Source: Symbiodinium natans (Eukaryota; Sar; Dinophyceae; Suessiales; Symbiodiniaceae). From it: a DNA stretch of 64,000 nucleotides. How positions within the stretch are numbered: the first letter of the stretch is position 1; each line of letters opens with the position of its first letter. A model generated the notes under the pieces. That model was not told the origin of the DNA and searched no databases. It worked only from the letters and a program-made list of their open reading frames with translations. The position numbers and the translations under genes were made by a program. The stretch spans positions 124,001-188,000 of the forward strand of contig CAJNDS010000243.1 of the NCBI GenBank assembly GCA_905221605.1. The letters are read 5' to 3'. Below are positions 13,001 to 24,429 of this stretch, piece after piece.

Positions 13001-13580
13001 TCAAAACCCCACGAAACCCCACACAAATCCCGCTAAGAAATCCTAAACTTCCCGAAGCCCTCAACCCCAAAACCCCCTCAAACCCCAAAACCCCCTCAAA
13101 CCCCTCTTTTAGGGACCTGAGCCCTGCGCGGTTTCACTCAGGTCGCCTCAGACTGGACTGTGAAGGCATTCCCTTTTTTAGGAAGATTTAGGGAGAGACT
13201 TGGGGTTTAGGGGATTGCTTCGGGAGGCTCTTCTGCGCACGCAGAGTTAAGGTGCCTTCGGGCTCAGAGAGCGCCTGACGGATTCTTGCTGATACTCAAA
13301 AGGATGTAGTGGTCCACAGATTTGTCTTCAGATGTCTCAACTAGAGAGAAACACAAGAAGAAAGCTCGGCTCCCGGCCTGTATCCGCTGCAAAGCGGAAA
13401 CCGAACCGGCGGAAGGTCGACTGGTGCGCCCTGCGGCGAGGGTTCCCCAAGACCTGACATCCCCCCAAGACCCCAAACCTTGACAACCAACCACGTTCCG
13501 TAAACAGGAAACCATCCGAAATACCATAGAAGAGAGTTTTGGGGTTCATGCTTCGCCCACCTCATGAGACTGCTCTGTAC
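10090..13580. other. Stretch with no confident gene
   Basis: I see telomere-like fragments (11,105-11,130; 13,020-13,110 with aaccccaaaacccc units), a 10-base tandem tgcctgcatt at 12,000-12,035, and an 11-bp perfect inverted repeat at 12,194-12,204 / 12,238-12,248. Short protein-like stretches occur, for example on the minus strand near 10,310-10,260, but I could not place splice sites consistently. Confidence 0.5.
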
Positions 13581-14069
13581 TTCACCAAAAATTGCCCAAG
13601 CCCCGACTACATAGCACAGTTCTCTTAATTGGCTCCTGTGCGGCAGACCGAAAAGATCCGAAAAGTCAAAGGAGGGCGCAATGTCCAGGGGAACAGAACA
13701 AACAATCATTGGAAGGCCACGGCCACGTGCTTCAAGGCGCCGAGTCTCGAGGAGTTTCAAGATTTGCACTGAAAACGAAAAGCCCCAAACCATCCCAAAC
13801 CACAACAGAAAACAACACGGAACTGAGTCCGAAGGCCCCAAACAGTGGCCTTGGCTCCCGGCCATGATCTGATTCGACCACCTGATGTCTCAGGCAAGCA
13901 TGTTTGATCCTACGCTCGCGTTTAGAGCAAAGCAGGTACCCTGAAGTCCCAGCAATAAACTGGACGTAACACCCTCCCCCGCCAGAGGTCCCTCCGGGGG
14001 GTCCGGGCATCTTCAGGCTCTCTGCCGAAGGAAAGCGGAGGTCGAGCTTGGGCATGCTCAGCTCCTCAC

Positions 14070-14386
14070 CAGGGCAGCGGAAGGTTTTTGGAATGTTTCG
14101 GGATGTATCAGGGGCTTGGCGGTTTTCCAGCTTCTCGAGCTCTCCAGCCTGCCAGCGCCCATCCGGAAGGAGGAGGACGATGCCGACCGGCGCAGACCTT
14201 GGACCGCATAAACCCGTTTAACATCGTTTAACCCGCCTTGTCGAACCCTGCAGCACAAACTGCGGGAAACTGGGCCGAGCGCCCTCCCCCAGCCTCGCTG
14301 GAGCGGTCGCGGCTGCGCCGGGAGGGCGCCGCCCCGCCGGTGACATAGTCTGCATTTCCGGAGTTGTCGGAGCTTTTTTTGTGGGT
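14070..14386 (-). CDS. SR-rich exon plus charged helical exon
   Basis: Exon 14386-14294 (93 bases, phase 0) encodes a hydrophilic peptide ending SRRSRDRSSE, following ATGGGCAG and ending at a GC donor (GCTGGG). After a 145-base intron, exon 14148-14070 follows GATGGGCGCTGGCAG and ends at GTGAGG. It begins AGELEKLENRQAP and ends NIPKTFRCP plus one base. The junction is in phase. The Arg-Ser content resembles SR-type nuclear proteins, but the region is too short for that assignment. A further upstream exon may lie near 14,450-14,400. The overlapping long reverse ORF from 14,859 runs in a different frame and is probably not the real one. Confidence 0.5.
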
Positions 14387-15335
14387 CTGCCCATGTTTTC
14401 GTCAGTTAGGGGCATTAAGACTGTTGGTGTGGCTTTTTTCCAGCGACTGTCGGGGCTGCAAGGGACGAGTGGCGGGGTATGCTTGGTCACGTAAGGAGGT
14501 CCTGCAAGGAGGTCCTGAACCCAGTCCACACCCCGCACAGCAGTTGACAAGCTATGTCTCGCATTGCGCGGGGCCTGGTTCATGGTCCTCTGGGTCCGCG
14601 ACTCCCACCAGGGTAAGCTCCTGGTTACCTGGCTAGGCTCCGAATTGCACTTGGATGCTTTAGGGCAAAGAAGGACAAGATGGCAAGATTGAGCTCCAAC
14701 GAAAACACAATAAAAAACAAAAAAACGAGCCACTTTCAACAGGGAAAGAGGCGTGTGTCCACAGAGGCTGCTTAAATCCCAGGCCTTCGTCCATCTGTGA
14801 GATGTTGACCTTTCTGAGCTCGATGAAGGCATACCTGCTCTCCGACCACGCCGTGCCAAGCCATGCTTTCCAACATCTCAGAAGTTCCAGCTTAAAGTTT
14901 AAAGTTGCAAATCCAACTCCTGAAGCCACAAGAAGCCTCTCAGCGCCTGTCAAAGGCCTCTCAGCGCCTCTCAGCTCTCTGTGTTTGGGGGCTTAGTGGC
15001 AGCGTAGAGGAGTTTTCGGAGGCCTCGGCCGACCCAAAATCCGAAACGCTCAAAGCCCCGAAGTGCGCACGGGGCCCCGGTCTGAGGATGGGCGGCGAAG
15101 AACAGGAGCCTCGAAAAAGGTTTAGGGATTTCGGGATAAGGGATGCGGGCTTTGCGTCTCGGGTTCTAGGATAACCCTCAACCTCGGACCTCCATCTTAA
15201 ATGGGCCTGCGGGGCTTGGGGGCGCAAGGCACGAGAACTCGCGACGTAGGGCTCATGACCTTGGGTTCTAATTTCGTGTTTGGCACTGGGTTTTGGTCCA
15301 TTGGTTTCATCATGCCTCATGCTTCGTTTGGGCAG

Positions 15336-15409
15336 GGCTTCTGAAGGAAAAGTTGCCGCAGGTAGGATCGTTCCTTCAAAAGTTTGGACTTCCACAAGGA
15401 ATGGATCTG
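15336..15409 (+). CDS. Internal exon on plus strand
   Basis: A 74-base exon (two phase bases plus 24 codons, LLKEKLPQVGSFLQKFG onward) lies between the acceptor CTTCGTTTGGGCAG and the donor GTAAGG. Signals and reading frame are convincing, but its partner exons are not identified. It ends only 24 bases from the stop codon of a minus-strand terminal exon, so the two genes would be convergent or overlapping. Confidence 0.4.
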
Positions 15410-15433
15410 GTAAGGAACAGCTTGAATAGGAGA

Positions 15434-15965
15434 CTAGGCATTTGGAGGGCCCCAGCCCTGGGCCGCGGGCGTGTAGACCACAGACAGCCACGCGAAGTCG
15501 TCCCGCTTGACCATCCTCGTGCCCGGCACAGCCTGCAAAAACAAGCACAGAGCGCTGAGCATAATTTACTCCTTCCTGCCTTCCTGGTTTGGTAAGGAAT
15601 AAGGAAAGAGAAAAAGAAAGAGAAAGAGAAAGAGAAACAGAAAGAGAAAGAGGAAGAGGAAGAGGAAGAGGAAGAGACAGAGAAAGAGAAAGAGAAAGAT
15701 AAAGAGAAAGAGAAAGGAAACAAAGATAAAGAGAAAGAGACAGAGAAAGAAAGAGGGCGGGGAGGTTGATCCGACAGAACAACTTTCCTGTGTCGACTGC
15801 AGGAGCTTCGGGTCTGCCTCCACACCCGTGGGCGAGCGCTTGCCCAGGTCGGTCGTGCTGGCTGCCAAGGGGCTGCGCACCAAGCCTTGCCACGCTCAAA
15901 GTGTTGTTCTCCGCAATGCGCAGAATGCACTGTACGCCCAAACCGCCAAAGCCCGCTTCGGAGAA
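15434..15965 (-). CDS. 3' part of an unrecognised gene, with frame problem
   Basis: Exon 15965-15891 (25 codons, FSEAGFGGLGVQCILRIAEN onward) follows CCACTCTTGCAG and meets a GCAAGG donor. A second coding stretch about 15,880-15,788 contains SPLAASTTDLGKRSPTGVE in another frame, only a few bases away, so either a frameshift or a misread boundary exists here. The terminal exon 15532-15434 (32 codons, AVPGTRMVKRDDFAWLSVV onward, TAG) follows a strong acceptor, GTGCTTGTTTTTGCAG. The intervening intron is occupied by a GA/CT microsatellite and may use a GA donor (CAG|GAAAGT), which dinoflagellates are known to tolerate. No family recognised. Confidence 0.5.
15596..15760. repeat. Purine-rich (GAGAAA)n microsatellite
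   Basis: Gagaaagag-type repeats on the plus strand, CT-rich on the minus strand. It sits in the predicted minus-strand intron just upstream of the acceptor at 15,533, where it would extend the pyrimidine tract. Confidence 0.9.
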
Positions 15966-18350
15966 CTGCAAGAGTGGGGTAGCATAGGGCGCCCTGTTGC
16001 TTTCTATACGCAAACATGGCACGACACCTAGGTTTTTTGCAAGTTTAGGAGGAAAAGCACGGTAGTTGGACATCCAGGAAACTGTTGCATTCAGGAGTAG
16101 ATGTCACTCTTTGTTACATTGTGTTTCGGTTTCTGAGGCTGAGTGTGCTAACCCGGAGTCTAAACTCTTAAAGGTCAAGTCCGCAACCCGCAACCCGTAG
16201 AGAAACCAAAACGCTGTAAGTACCGGTGTTTTGGGCATGGTCGCGAAAGGCATGGACGCTTGTGACAACCTGTCTTGAGTCTTGTTCCACATCCTTGCAC
16301 AGTATGTTGTACAAAGAGGCGACAACGCTGTAAGTATCAGTCTGGGCATGGATGTAGTATGAATGACGTTCTTATCACCCCCCCCACCCACCCCCCCCGA
16401 CTGCCCAGCCAAACGACACCTGAAAAGACCATCAAAAGGTTTGAAACCCCCGAAAGAACTCACCATGTAACAGGGCGGCCTATGCATGCGCCCGCCACCA
16501 ACCATAAATGGTTTGGGTCCAGTTGAGCCTTTACGCTACGATCCTGAGCAATCTCGGAGCAGGACGGAAGTCCAAGAATGCTCAGGAAATGCTCAGGAAA
16601 TGCTCAAGACATGCTCAGGAGATGTCCAGGAAATGCTCCGGACATTCGGAAAGCAGGCGTCCGAGACACCAAACAATCCTGCAAACCACCCTGCTCTGTG
16701 CCTGAGGTGCCCTGGGTCACCTCGCTGAAGATGCTGGAGACGTGCCTTTTTCATTTAGAAGTCAGGGAGGCCGCCGGTTACCGGATGGGATCAAACAAAG
16801 GGCATAAGGGTCTTGAGCTCTCTTAAACCAAGTGCTCGGGGCTTCTCAAGGCCTGGAGCTTGGCATACCTTCCACTGGCAAAAGGGTCAGAATACTTAAG
16901 GAGTGCAAGAAGGCTACGCTCTTCCAAGCCAAGCGGCGAGTACGTGACTGTTTGCACTCCAGCTGCACCTGCACCGCAAAGCGCAGCAGCTCACGGAACT
17001 GGAACCAAGTCACAGATGGCCTACACAGCTCTACGCTGGCCTACACGGTCGAAGAGAGTCGAATGGGTTTGTTGTGCTGAATGCTTCGCGCTGAGTTGCA
17101 AGTGCAGCAGGACCAATGGGTTTCGCCTTTCCATCCGCATTTGAGGGTTTTGCTGAAGGATCTTGAGGGTTTGCACAACTCCCTATAAACATTGCTCTGA
17201 AGCCTGAACCACCCCCCCAAACCCCGATCAGGGATCGGGCTTGCATGAGTGTTGCGAAAGCCACCCTCCCTTCTATTTCTTTAACTACGGCTTGCAAGCA
17301 TCGGGCATGAGAACAAGATCGATCCGTCAGCGCACCACTGGGCTTCGGAAACCCGCCGCCAACGATCTGCGCCCACCCTGGCTATGGGGCTTTAAGTTCT
17401 CACTGGAATGTCAGCGCTGCGATGCTTTCAGGCTCAGAGTTTATGGCAAAGCTGTTCTCCAATACTCTGCTGATGCAGCGGTACACGAGATTTTGGATCC
17501 TTGCTCACCAGAAGGGACTCTCTGGCAGGATGGTTGGGCCATGCACTCTAAGCTCTTCTAAGCTCTTCTAAGCTCTTCCTCACCAGCCGCCAGTCCCACC
17601 TTCAGCAGCCGCGAAAGGAGCAAGCAGTGGCGCCATGGGCCTCTCGCGGCTTGTCTTGCTCAAACATCTCGACTTTCGCAAGCGGATGTGGGAGAACCAT
17701 CGCGCTCCGCAAGATGCCCGGGTGCAGGGTTTAAGGTTTAGGGCTGCAGCCCCTGATGCGGGCCCCCAAATTGCTGCAGCCTTTACACAAAAGGCCCGGA
17801 CCCAAACCACACTAACCGTTCAACCCCAAAATTCTGGGGCAAATTCAAAGGCTGAGGCCTCTCGGGTGCCACTTCTCCAGGGCCACCTCCCTCGTCCGGC
17901 CCCCTGAGGCTTGGGATCTCTGCACCGGAAGAAGGGTACATTACTGGTACATTGCTGGGGGCAACACCCAAACCCTGCAACCTTGGCAATCCAACGGAAG
18001 CTCAGGACGGGGCCCCTCGGGCTTCTTCTGCGCCGAGGCGACGGCCAGCTCGGGGATGAAGGCCTTGAGGGCAGGGGGGGAAGTTGATGGTTCAATACCT
18101 TCCCATAAGGTTTTGCGAGGTGTTGTGACAGAACAGTCTCGAGTTCTCGAGTTCATAGCACAATCAGGTGCAAGATTTTGGGCCTTGAGCTGTGGGCTAT
18201 AGGGTTACTTGTAGATTCAGCGCTATCTTGCAACTAAGATTCAAAGCACCATTAGCTTCGAGCCGAAACCATCTAACAAACTAGCAGAACTGGCGAGTAG
18301 AAACTACCATGACAACTGGTTGCGTCGTCAAAAAATGCTCGGCCTCTTCC

Positions 18351-18591
18351 CTAGTCTTGCTGCTGCTGCTGCTGCTGCTGGTCTTGCAAAGCATCAAATA
18401 GGGGCACGATCAGGACTTGCTGAATCAAAAACCCAAAGCTTCCGATGCTCGAAGCGTACCCGGCCTTGTTCACTAGTGCGTACACCTGCTGCTGCACGTG
18501 GTCCGGCACATTCGTGCCATTTGTCTCAATGCCGTGGTTCTGCCGCTGCCACGTGTCGAACTCCATCTCCTGCTGGAGTTCTTTCCTAAAC
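18351..18591 (-). CDS. Terminal exon ending in polyglutamine
   Basis: One exon of about 240 bases ends with TAG at 18,353-18,351. It starts after an acceptor at 18,594-18,592 (ATTAGCAG|G) or 18,587-18,586 (TTTAG|G). It begins [19 protein letters not shown], continues with a hydrophobic segment ([20 protein letters not shown]) and ends [10 protein letters not shown]. The Gln run is encoded by a CAG microsatellite (CTG on the plus strand, 18,357-18,381) eight codons before the stop. No family recognised. The upstream intron would hold the long TATG microsatellite. Confidence 0.6.
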
Positions 18592-18694
18592 CTGCTAATC
18601 CTTTGGGGCTTAACCCCATGCGCACACAGGCCAGGTGGATGAGATTTTTTCTGGTTCAGGGTCGTTCGGTCGTTCGGAACAGTCTCAGACACGA

Positions 18695-18781
18695 CAGGAT
18701 ATATTTGTATATATATATATATGTGTGTGTATGTGTATGTGTATGTATATGTATATGTATATGTAGATGTATATATGTATG

Positions 18782-18815
<34 letters not shown>

Positions 18816-19058
18816 GATGTATATGTATATGAATATGTATATGTATATATGTATATGTATATGTATAGATGTATATATGTATGTATGTATATATGTATAT
18901 ATGTATATGTGTATAGATGTATATGTATATGTATATATGTATATGTATATGTATATCTATGTGATATAATGTATGTATATAGTACTATGTATATATGTAT
19001 ATATGTATATATGTATATATGTATATATATATGTATATATGTATGAATGCATGTATAG

Positions 19059-19105
<47 letters not shown>

Positions 19106-19195
19106 ATGTATATGTATATATGTATATGTATGTATGTATATGTACATGTATATGTTTGCACAGTATGTAGTTATGTATCTATGTGTGTATACATA
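18695..19195. repeat. TATATG/TATG microsatellite
   Basis: About 500 bases of tatatgtatatg-type repeats with occasional gtatagatg variants. The tyrosine-rich translations on both strands are artefacts of this tract. Confidence 0.97.
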
Positions 19196-19227
19196 TTTGA
19201 TTGCGTTGGCGGTTCGCCGGTTCCCAG

Positions 19228-19260
<33 letters not shown>

Positions 19261-19620
19261 CCCCCCGCACCCCCCTCCCTCCCCTAAACCCTAAACCCTA
19301 AACCTCTTCCCAAAACCCTGACGCCTCAACCTTAAAGCCTAAACCCTAAACCCCAAACCTTAAACCCTAAAACTGCAAAAAGACTGCCTAAACCGTAAAC
19401 CCCTCCCCAAACCCTGAACCCTTAACCTTAAAGCCTAAACCCTAAACCCCAAACCTTCAACCCTGAACCTTAAACCTGAAACCCCAACCCCCAAACCACA
19501 CCAAGAGGGGGGGGGGGTAAACCCAAAACCTTAAACTAAACCTACGCACTGTGCGACAGCTTGCAAAACCTTAAACCCTTAAACCCTAAAACCCAACCCA
19601 CACCGCACCGCACCGAGGGG
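19228..19620. repeat. Poly-C run followed by telomere-like CCCTAAA tract
   Basis: Thirty-two consecutive C (19,228-19,259) lead into C-rich DNA and then CCCTAAA repeats (three exact copies near 19,284-19,305), decaying into ccctgaacc, ccttaaacc and similar variants to about 19,620. CCCTAAA/TTTAGGG is the plant-type telomere unit also reported for dinoflagellates. Here it is interstitial. Confidence 0.9.
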
Positions 19621-22560
19621 AGGGATGAGGGGAGGGATTACACCACAGGGGCAGGGGGGGGTAATAAAAAACTTGAATTTTGGGTCTTGGCTAGGCATCG
19701 GCCTGCGGGCACGGAAGGGGCGGGTTTCGCTTAGGGTGAGCTTCAAAAGCAAAGCACATAAGCAGAGGCTTCGCTCACGTTCCCAAGCGAACCCCTGAAA
19801 ATTTCCCGGCCTTTTTGGTCCCGGTAGGGCCATCGCGGTAGAGGTACCAGTGAAGCATGACGGTGGAGAACATGAGCTGCGCATGAACAACTTGTTGGGC
19901 TTCGGGCTAAGTTTAGAGTGGGGTCGCAACATCAGCGGGGCTTCAGGGTAAGTTTGATGCAAAAAGAATCCTCACATCAGAGGGTTTGAAGGTTTCGGGC
20001 TTGCAGGCTAATGGCTTCCACTATGACAAACTCTGAAGTTCGGGACCCGTTCTTGGCACCTGGTGCAGGACGTCGGAGCCCGACAGGTACTGCTTCAGCT
20101 CCAGACCGCTCAGCTCCTTCGCATGTAATCACACAATCTGCCTTATGCACAATCTGAGCCAAGGCGATTGGTCTAGGACGAGCTTCTGGGGCAACATGGG
20201 GCAGCATGCGGGTCCCAAACCCTTCAGCTTTAACCCCTGAAGGTCTACGTCCGAAGGCAAAGTACATTCAGACATTCAGGTCCAGAGACGTTTAGGCTTC
20301 AGGGATACGGCCCGGCTAAGGCCTGGCTTTTTAAACGGTTTTCAGCTGGTCTCCGAACTCTCCGAACTCTGGGCCTGGGAGAGGTTCAGTTGCATGGAGC
20401 CGTTCTCCATGGGCTTGCGAGGTGCCACCGCCTTGGTGGGGCGCAAAGGAGTTGCGGGGCCTCTTTTTGAGGAAGGTTCATTTACAATAGAGTCCAGAAG
20501 CTTTGCAATCATTTTTCTAGGGTATATATCTTAGCTTGTCTGGGAAGAGAGCATCTGCAGCCAGAGCTCCTGAAAAGTCAGAAAGCCTTAGAGTCCTGAG
20601 GCTAAAAGCGTTGAAGGTGCAGTTCTTTGATGTCCCAAGAGCTGAGATGAGCTGAGATATGGAGAAGAGGAACCCTGAAACCCGAACCATGACCCCTATA
20701 CATCAGAACCCTCCCTGAACCTACCCTTAGGAATATTCCTGAAAGGGTATGAAGGGCTCTTGAGTTGACCTCGGTCTATGCCTGAGGCTGTGCTGCAGTG
20801 AGGAAGCGAAACATACCCAGGGAGCCCTCTCTGCACCCCTTGCATTGTGGGTTTAGGGTTTCATACCCGGAGAACCCTCTTTACCCCTTAGTGAAGAAAG
20901 ATCCCTTACACTGTCTAGGGGTCCTTGGTTGAAGGTATATTCGTGAATTATGGGGTACTCGGCAGCTCAGTGGTGCGCTTTTGCCTTGTGTATTCGAATA
21001 TGATTACAGAACCTTACACACGTTCCAAGCTTGGCAAGCCTGCAGGGGCTTCGAGAACCTCGCCTAACAGCTGACACAACGCGTTTCGGAAGCCAAAACG
21101 AGCTACTCCTCTAAGCACGTACCCAAAAAAATCACGTGCATTCAGACGTAAGTGTTGGGTGGTGGATGTTATTGTCTATCCGATTTCCTGTAGCAAGCTT
21201 TCACAGCAAAAGCCATGCCAAGTCTCACTTCTGGCTTCCAAACGGAATCTGTACAGTTTTTCCTAATCTTTCCTGTCTCCGCTCTTTAGACTCGAGTCTA
21301 CTCCTTTCGGAGACATCCAAACCGACATCGCCGTTTAAGGGCCGTAAACGAACATCACAACATCACTGCATTTCGGAGTGGTAAGCTAAGCTTTCTGAAA
21401 CATCTTTCTGTTCTTGCGCTTAAAAATCTCAAAAGCAAAGCCTTGCTAGGCTTGAGGGATCTTGAGGGCCTAGGGCCTGAGGGCGCCACTCCGGAGCTCT
21501 CGCGCTGCATCCGCTCATGCTGCCTACGCAGAACTCAAACCCACTCCACACTCCTTGCCACTAAAGAAGCCCATTTCTGCACAATCGGGCGCTTAGAGGC
21601 TCACAGCTTCCACTCTGCATGGCCAAACACACCCCTGTCTGTCTTGCGCAAAGAAATTGACGCCAGTGAAGCCTGGGACTCGAACGAATGTTGCGGAGGA
21701 CTCCCAACGTGGCAACTGCTTCTCGTGAGGAGGATTCCCACCTCTACAACCTTTAAGACCTTTAAGACATGAATGCGTGCTCATGCAGATGTACGCAACA
21801 ACATCTCCAGCGGCGTCACCATCGATTCGACGCGATGCGCGAGGCAGCCAACGAGTGCCAAACACGTAATGAGAAGAAGCTCTTCAGCAAGGCTTTCACG
21901 TTGAAGATTTCTGCCGACCCTCGCATCATGGCATGCGAGCCATGGTGGTCACGGTCAGGGTTTCAGTCAGTGTGCTGCATGGGGAGGTAGGCTTCGAGCT
22001 TGCCGTTCGTCGAAGTGAAACGGCAAGAACCGCGTGGACAGAAGCTGGGATTTCCTTCCCAGAGGACTTCTTCAAAAGATGTCGGGGCTCGTATGGGTCA
22101 ATTGCGGAGCCCACTGTGTATGCCTACTTGTGGCAACTGTCTTCACCTCGCACTCGCAAGCACAAAATTATGAAAACATGCGGTTAAAGAAATGAAATTC
22201 TACGGAGGCACGGAATCAAAACATGGACGGCAACAGAGTACAGCATCAACTTTCAGAACACCTCCATCCCCTAGTGCATGAACCCAAGTGCATGAGGAAC
22301 GTTCTCTATCGAAGTTGTTCAGAAGGATGACGCTGTGTCACATCAGAAGGACGCTTCTCAGATTCCATCGCTTCACGGAACCCAACTTTTGGACTTATTG
22401 CGGTAGAACTGATGTTGCACCTGGTCCCATTGCATGTTCCTACTTCCACTAGAACGAGATGAACTTCCACTCCGAAAACTAACATCATCGTCACAGTCAT
22501 CAACGTCACCACAGTCACAATCACCGTTATGATGATCGTCGTGGTCGTCTGGGTCGCACT
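19621..22560. other. Mostly gene-poor stretch
   Basis: Apart from the minus-strand exon at 20,116-20,060, I see no confident gene. There is an open plus-strand stretch about 21,930-22,187 (84 codons) with ordinary composition but no splice context, and scattered telomere-like words near 20,850 and 21,150. Confidence 0.4.
20060..20116 (-). CDS. Single candidate exon
   Basis: Fifty-seven bases encode ELSGLELKQYLSGSDVLHQ between ATGCGAAG and a GTGCCA donor, phase 0. The peptide looks real and helical, but the upstream pyrimidine tract is poor and no neighbour exon is assigned. Confidence 0.3.
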
Positions 22561-22575
22561 TGCGCTCGTCATTTC

Positions 22576-22577
22576 AC

Positions 22578-22655
<78 letters not shown>

Positions 22656-22660
22656 AAGCC

Positions 22661-22726
<66 letters not shown>

Positions 22727-22877
22727 GCAGCCGCAGCCAGCAAAAAGCGGCAGCAGATAACGGCAGATAACGGCAGCAGATAACGGCAGCAGACAGCGGC
22801 AGCAGATAGCGGCAGCAGAAAACGGCAGCAGCAGCAGCAGCAGCAGCCGCAGCCGCAGCCGCAGCCGCAGCCGCAGT
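22576..22877. repeat. Cluster of trinucleotide repeats (CAT)n, (CAG)n and derivatives
   Basis: About 25 CAT/ATC units are followed by about 20 CAG units. These pass into a cagataacggcag minisatellite and then (CCGCAG)n. Long His, Gln, Ser, Ala and Asp runs in all frames are products of the repeat. I cannot tell whether any frame is translated. Confidence 0.95.
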
Positions 22878-23215
22878 AGCAGCTGTTCATCGTCACCATC
22901 AGCTTCATCGGCGCCGGCGCCGCCACCACCACCACCACAACCACCACCATGCCCTTGTTTAATTGCTACCTGTAACTTTCATGGGCCTCCACCATATCCT
23001 TGCGACGCCATGCACAAGCCGATTGATCTTCTGCCTGGCTGCAAACACAACTTTCTTCAGTCTGAAAAGAAAAAAGAACCCTGCAATCCACGTGGCCTTG
23101 AATCGGACCTAAGGCGGCCTGAGCCTCATGCAATTCGAAGGCGCCTATATAGTCCACAGCCAAAAACGCTGAAACTGAATCTCTAGCTGTAGCAGCTGCA
23201 GAAGCGTTCAATCAG

Positions 23216-23715
23216 GCTGGAAGGAGCAGGTCGTCTGGCAGCTGGAGCATGTGGAAGACCTGCACGTTTCAGATGGGCCCATATGGGATGTGGGGTCTGT
23301 ATAGATGTCTCGAAGAACACTTTTCTGAAGATCTCTTTTGGACGTCCAACGCACACTGAACTTTGGCAGCTTATCATTTCTTGAATTTCCCATCCGGCAG
23401 GTAGGGATGGCCTGGATCAGCGCAGAGACCACACCAGTGTTCTGCAGCACCTCTGCAGCAAGCAGCTGGGACGGATCTTGCCCATTTCGGCTGGATTATG
23501 GCCTTCCTAGCTTCATGAGCATCCAGGGGGCAGTACAGGTCTCACGGTTTAGGAGCCACAGTCTTTTCCGGCGCAACCATCAGAAAGCTGCAACACCACA
23601 ACACCACAACACCGCAACATGATCTCAGCGCTTGGCCACCGAGTTCAAAAATTCCAGGCGAATGGTATGGGACAGCGAGAAGGCCTGCCAAGACCACTAC
23701 AAGAAGACGCCCTGA
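23216..23715 (+). CDS. Three-exon 3' end of a plus-strand gene
   Basis: Exon 23216-23289 (24 codons, WKEQVVWQLEHVEDLHVSD onward) ends at GTGGGG. Exon 23401-23538 (46 codons, beginning VGMAWISAETTPVFC) follows a very good acceptor, TTGAATTTCCCATCCGGCAG, and ends at GTCTCA. Terminal exon 23629-23715 (28 codons, beginning RLATEFKNSRRMVWDSEKA, TGA) follows ATGATCTCAG. All junctions are phase 0 and introns are 111 and 90 bases. The middle exon is Ser/Cys-rich. I recognise no domain. The gene's 5' part would lie in or before the trinucleotide cluster. Confidence 0.55.
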
Positions 23716-24429
23716 AGCCCTTCAGAAGCTCCAATCCGAGACCCGCCTCGAGTCACAACTTGCCCTGTTGATTTTTTCAGGTTAGGGCGGACATCACGGC
23801 ATTCATCCCAAACTTGAACACAGAAAAGCCTCCAAAACGTAAACAGGTCCTAAACCAACCACAGCACCCCCAAGAGAATCGGACACAAAGAGCCCCTGGC
23901 CAAGGATCCTGGATCATCGGAGCTTAAGTTTGGGAGTCGGGAGTTCAAACTGTCCAAACCGTCCAACCGCCCAACTGTCCTTGGGTGCATTTTGAGCACC
24001 TGCCACGGTTTAGGGCTTGAGATGGCTTGAGGAACTTTAGGCTTCCAAATCTTCCAAGGAGGCGCCCTAAACAGCGCAGTTCTGGGAGGCCTCCCCCAAG
24101 AAGTTTCCGACCTGCTTGATGTCGACCTGAAGGCTTGCGGGGGGAGAAAGGGGGGAGGGCTTGCAAAGGGTGCCCTATAAACAGCGAAGGGGCAGATGCA
24201 TGCGGACGCTTTTCCAGAAAGTTTGAGAGTTTGGGAGCTTTGTACATTCACAGCCGGCTCATTGTGTCCTGGCTCGTCTCCGTTTTTCGCATTACCAGAC
24301 ATCAGAAAGGATAGGCCAAAGGCCCAGCAGCATCCTCGAGTCAAGCAACGGAAAACGTGCTAGGGCACTCTACGGCTCTCTAGATGCTCTCTAGGTCACT
24401 CCCCATCTGACACCCTGCTCTGTTGCAGC

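Noticed and set aside
14961-16073. 370-codon reverse open frame
   Set aside because: It runs through the GA/CT microsatellite and an intron. Only 15,965-15,891 in this frame looks coding, and the true terminal exon is in another frame.
17580-17810. Plus- and minus-strand frames that both look coding (LLKHLDFRKRMWENH; EMFEQDKPREAHG)
   Set aside because: Three competing frames and no decisive splice signals, so I could not choose and did not annotate.
18498-19270. Long Tyr/Ile/Val open frames on both strands
   Set aside because: Products of the TATG microsatellite, not genes.
21930-22187. 84-codon plus-strand frame as a gene
   Set aside because: Composition is ordinary, but it is isolated, without start context or splice sites.
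22306-22950. 214-codon reverse frame with Ala and Asp runs
   Set aside because: Explained by the trinucleotide cluster. The flanks have no coding signal.
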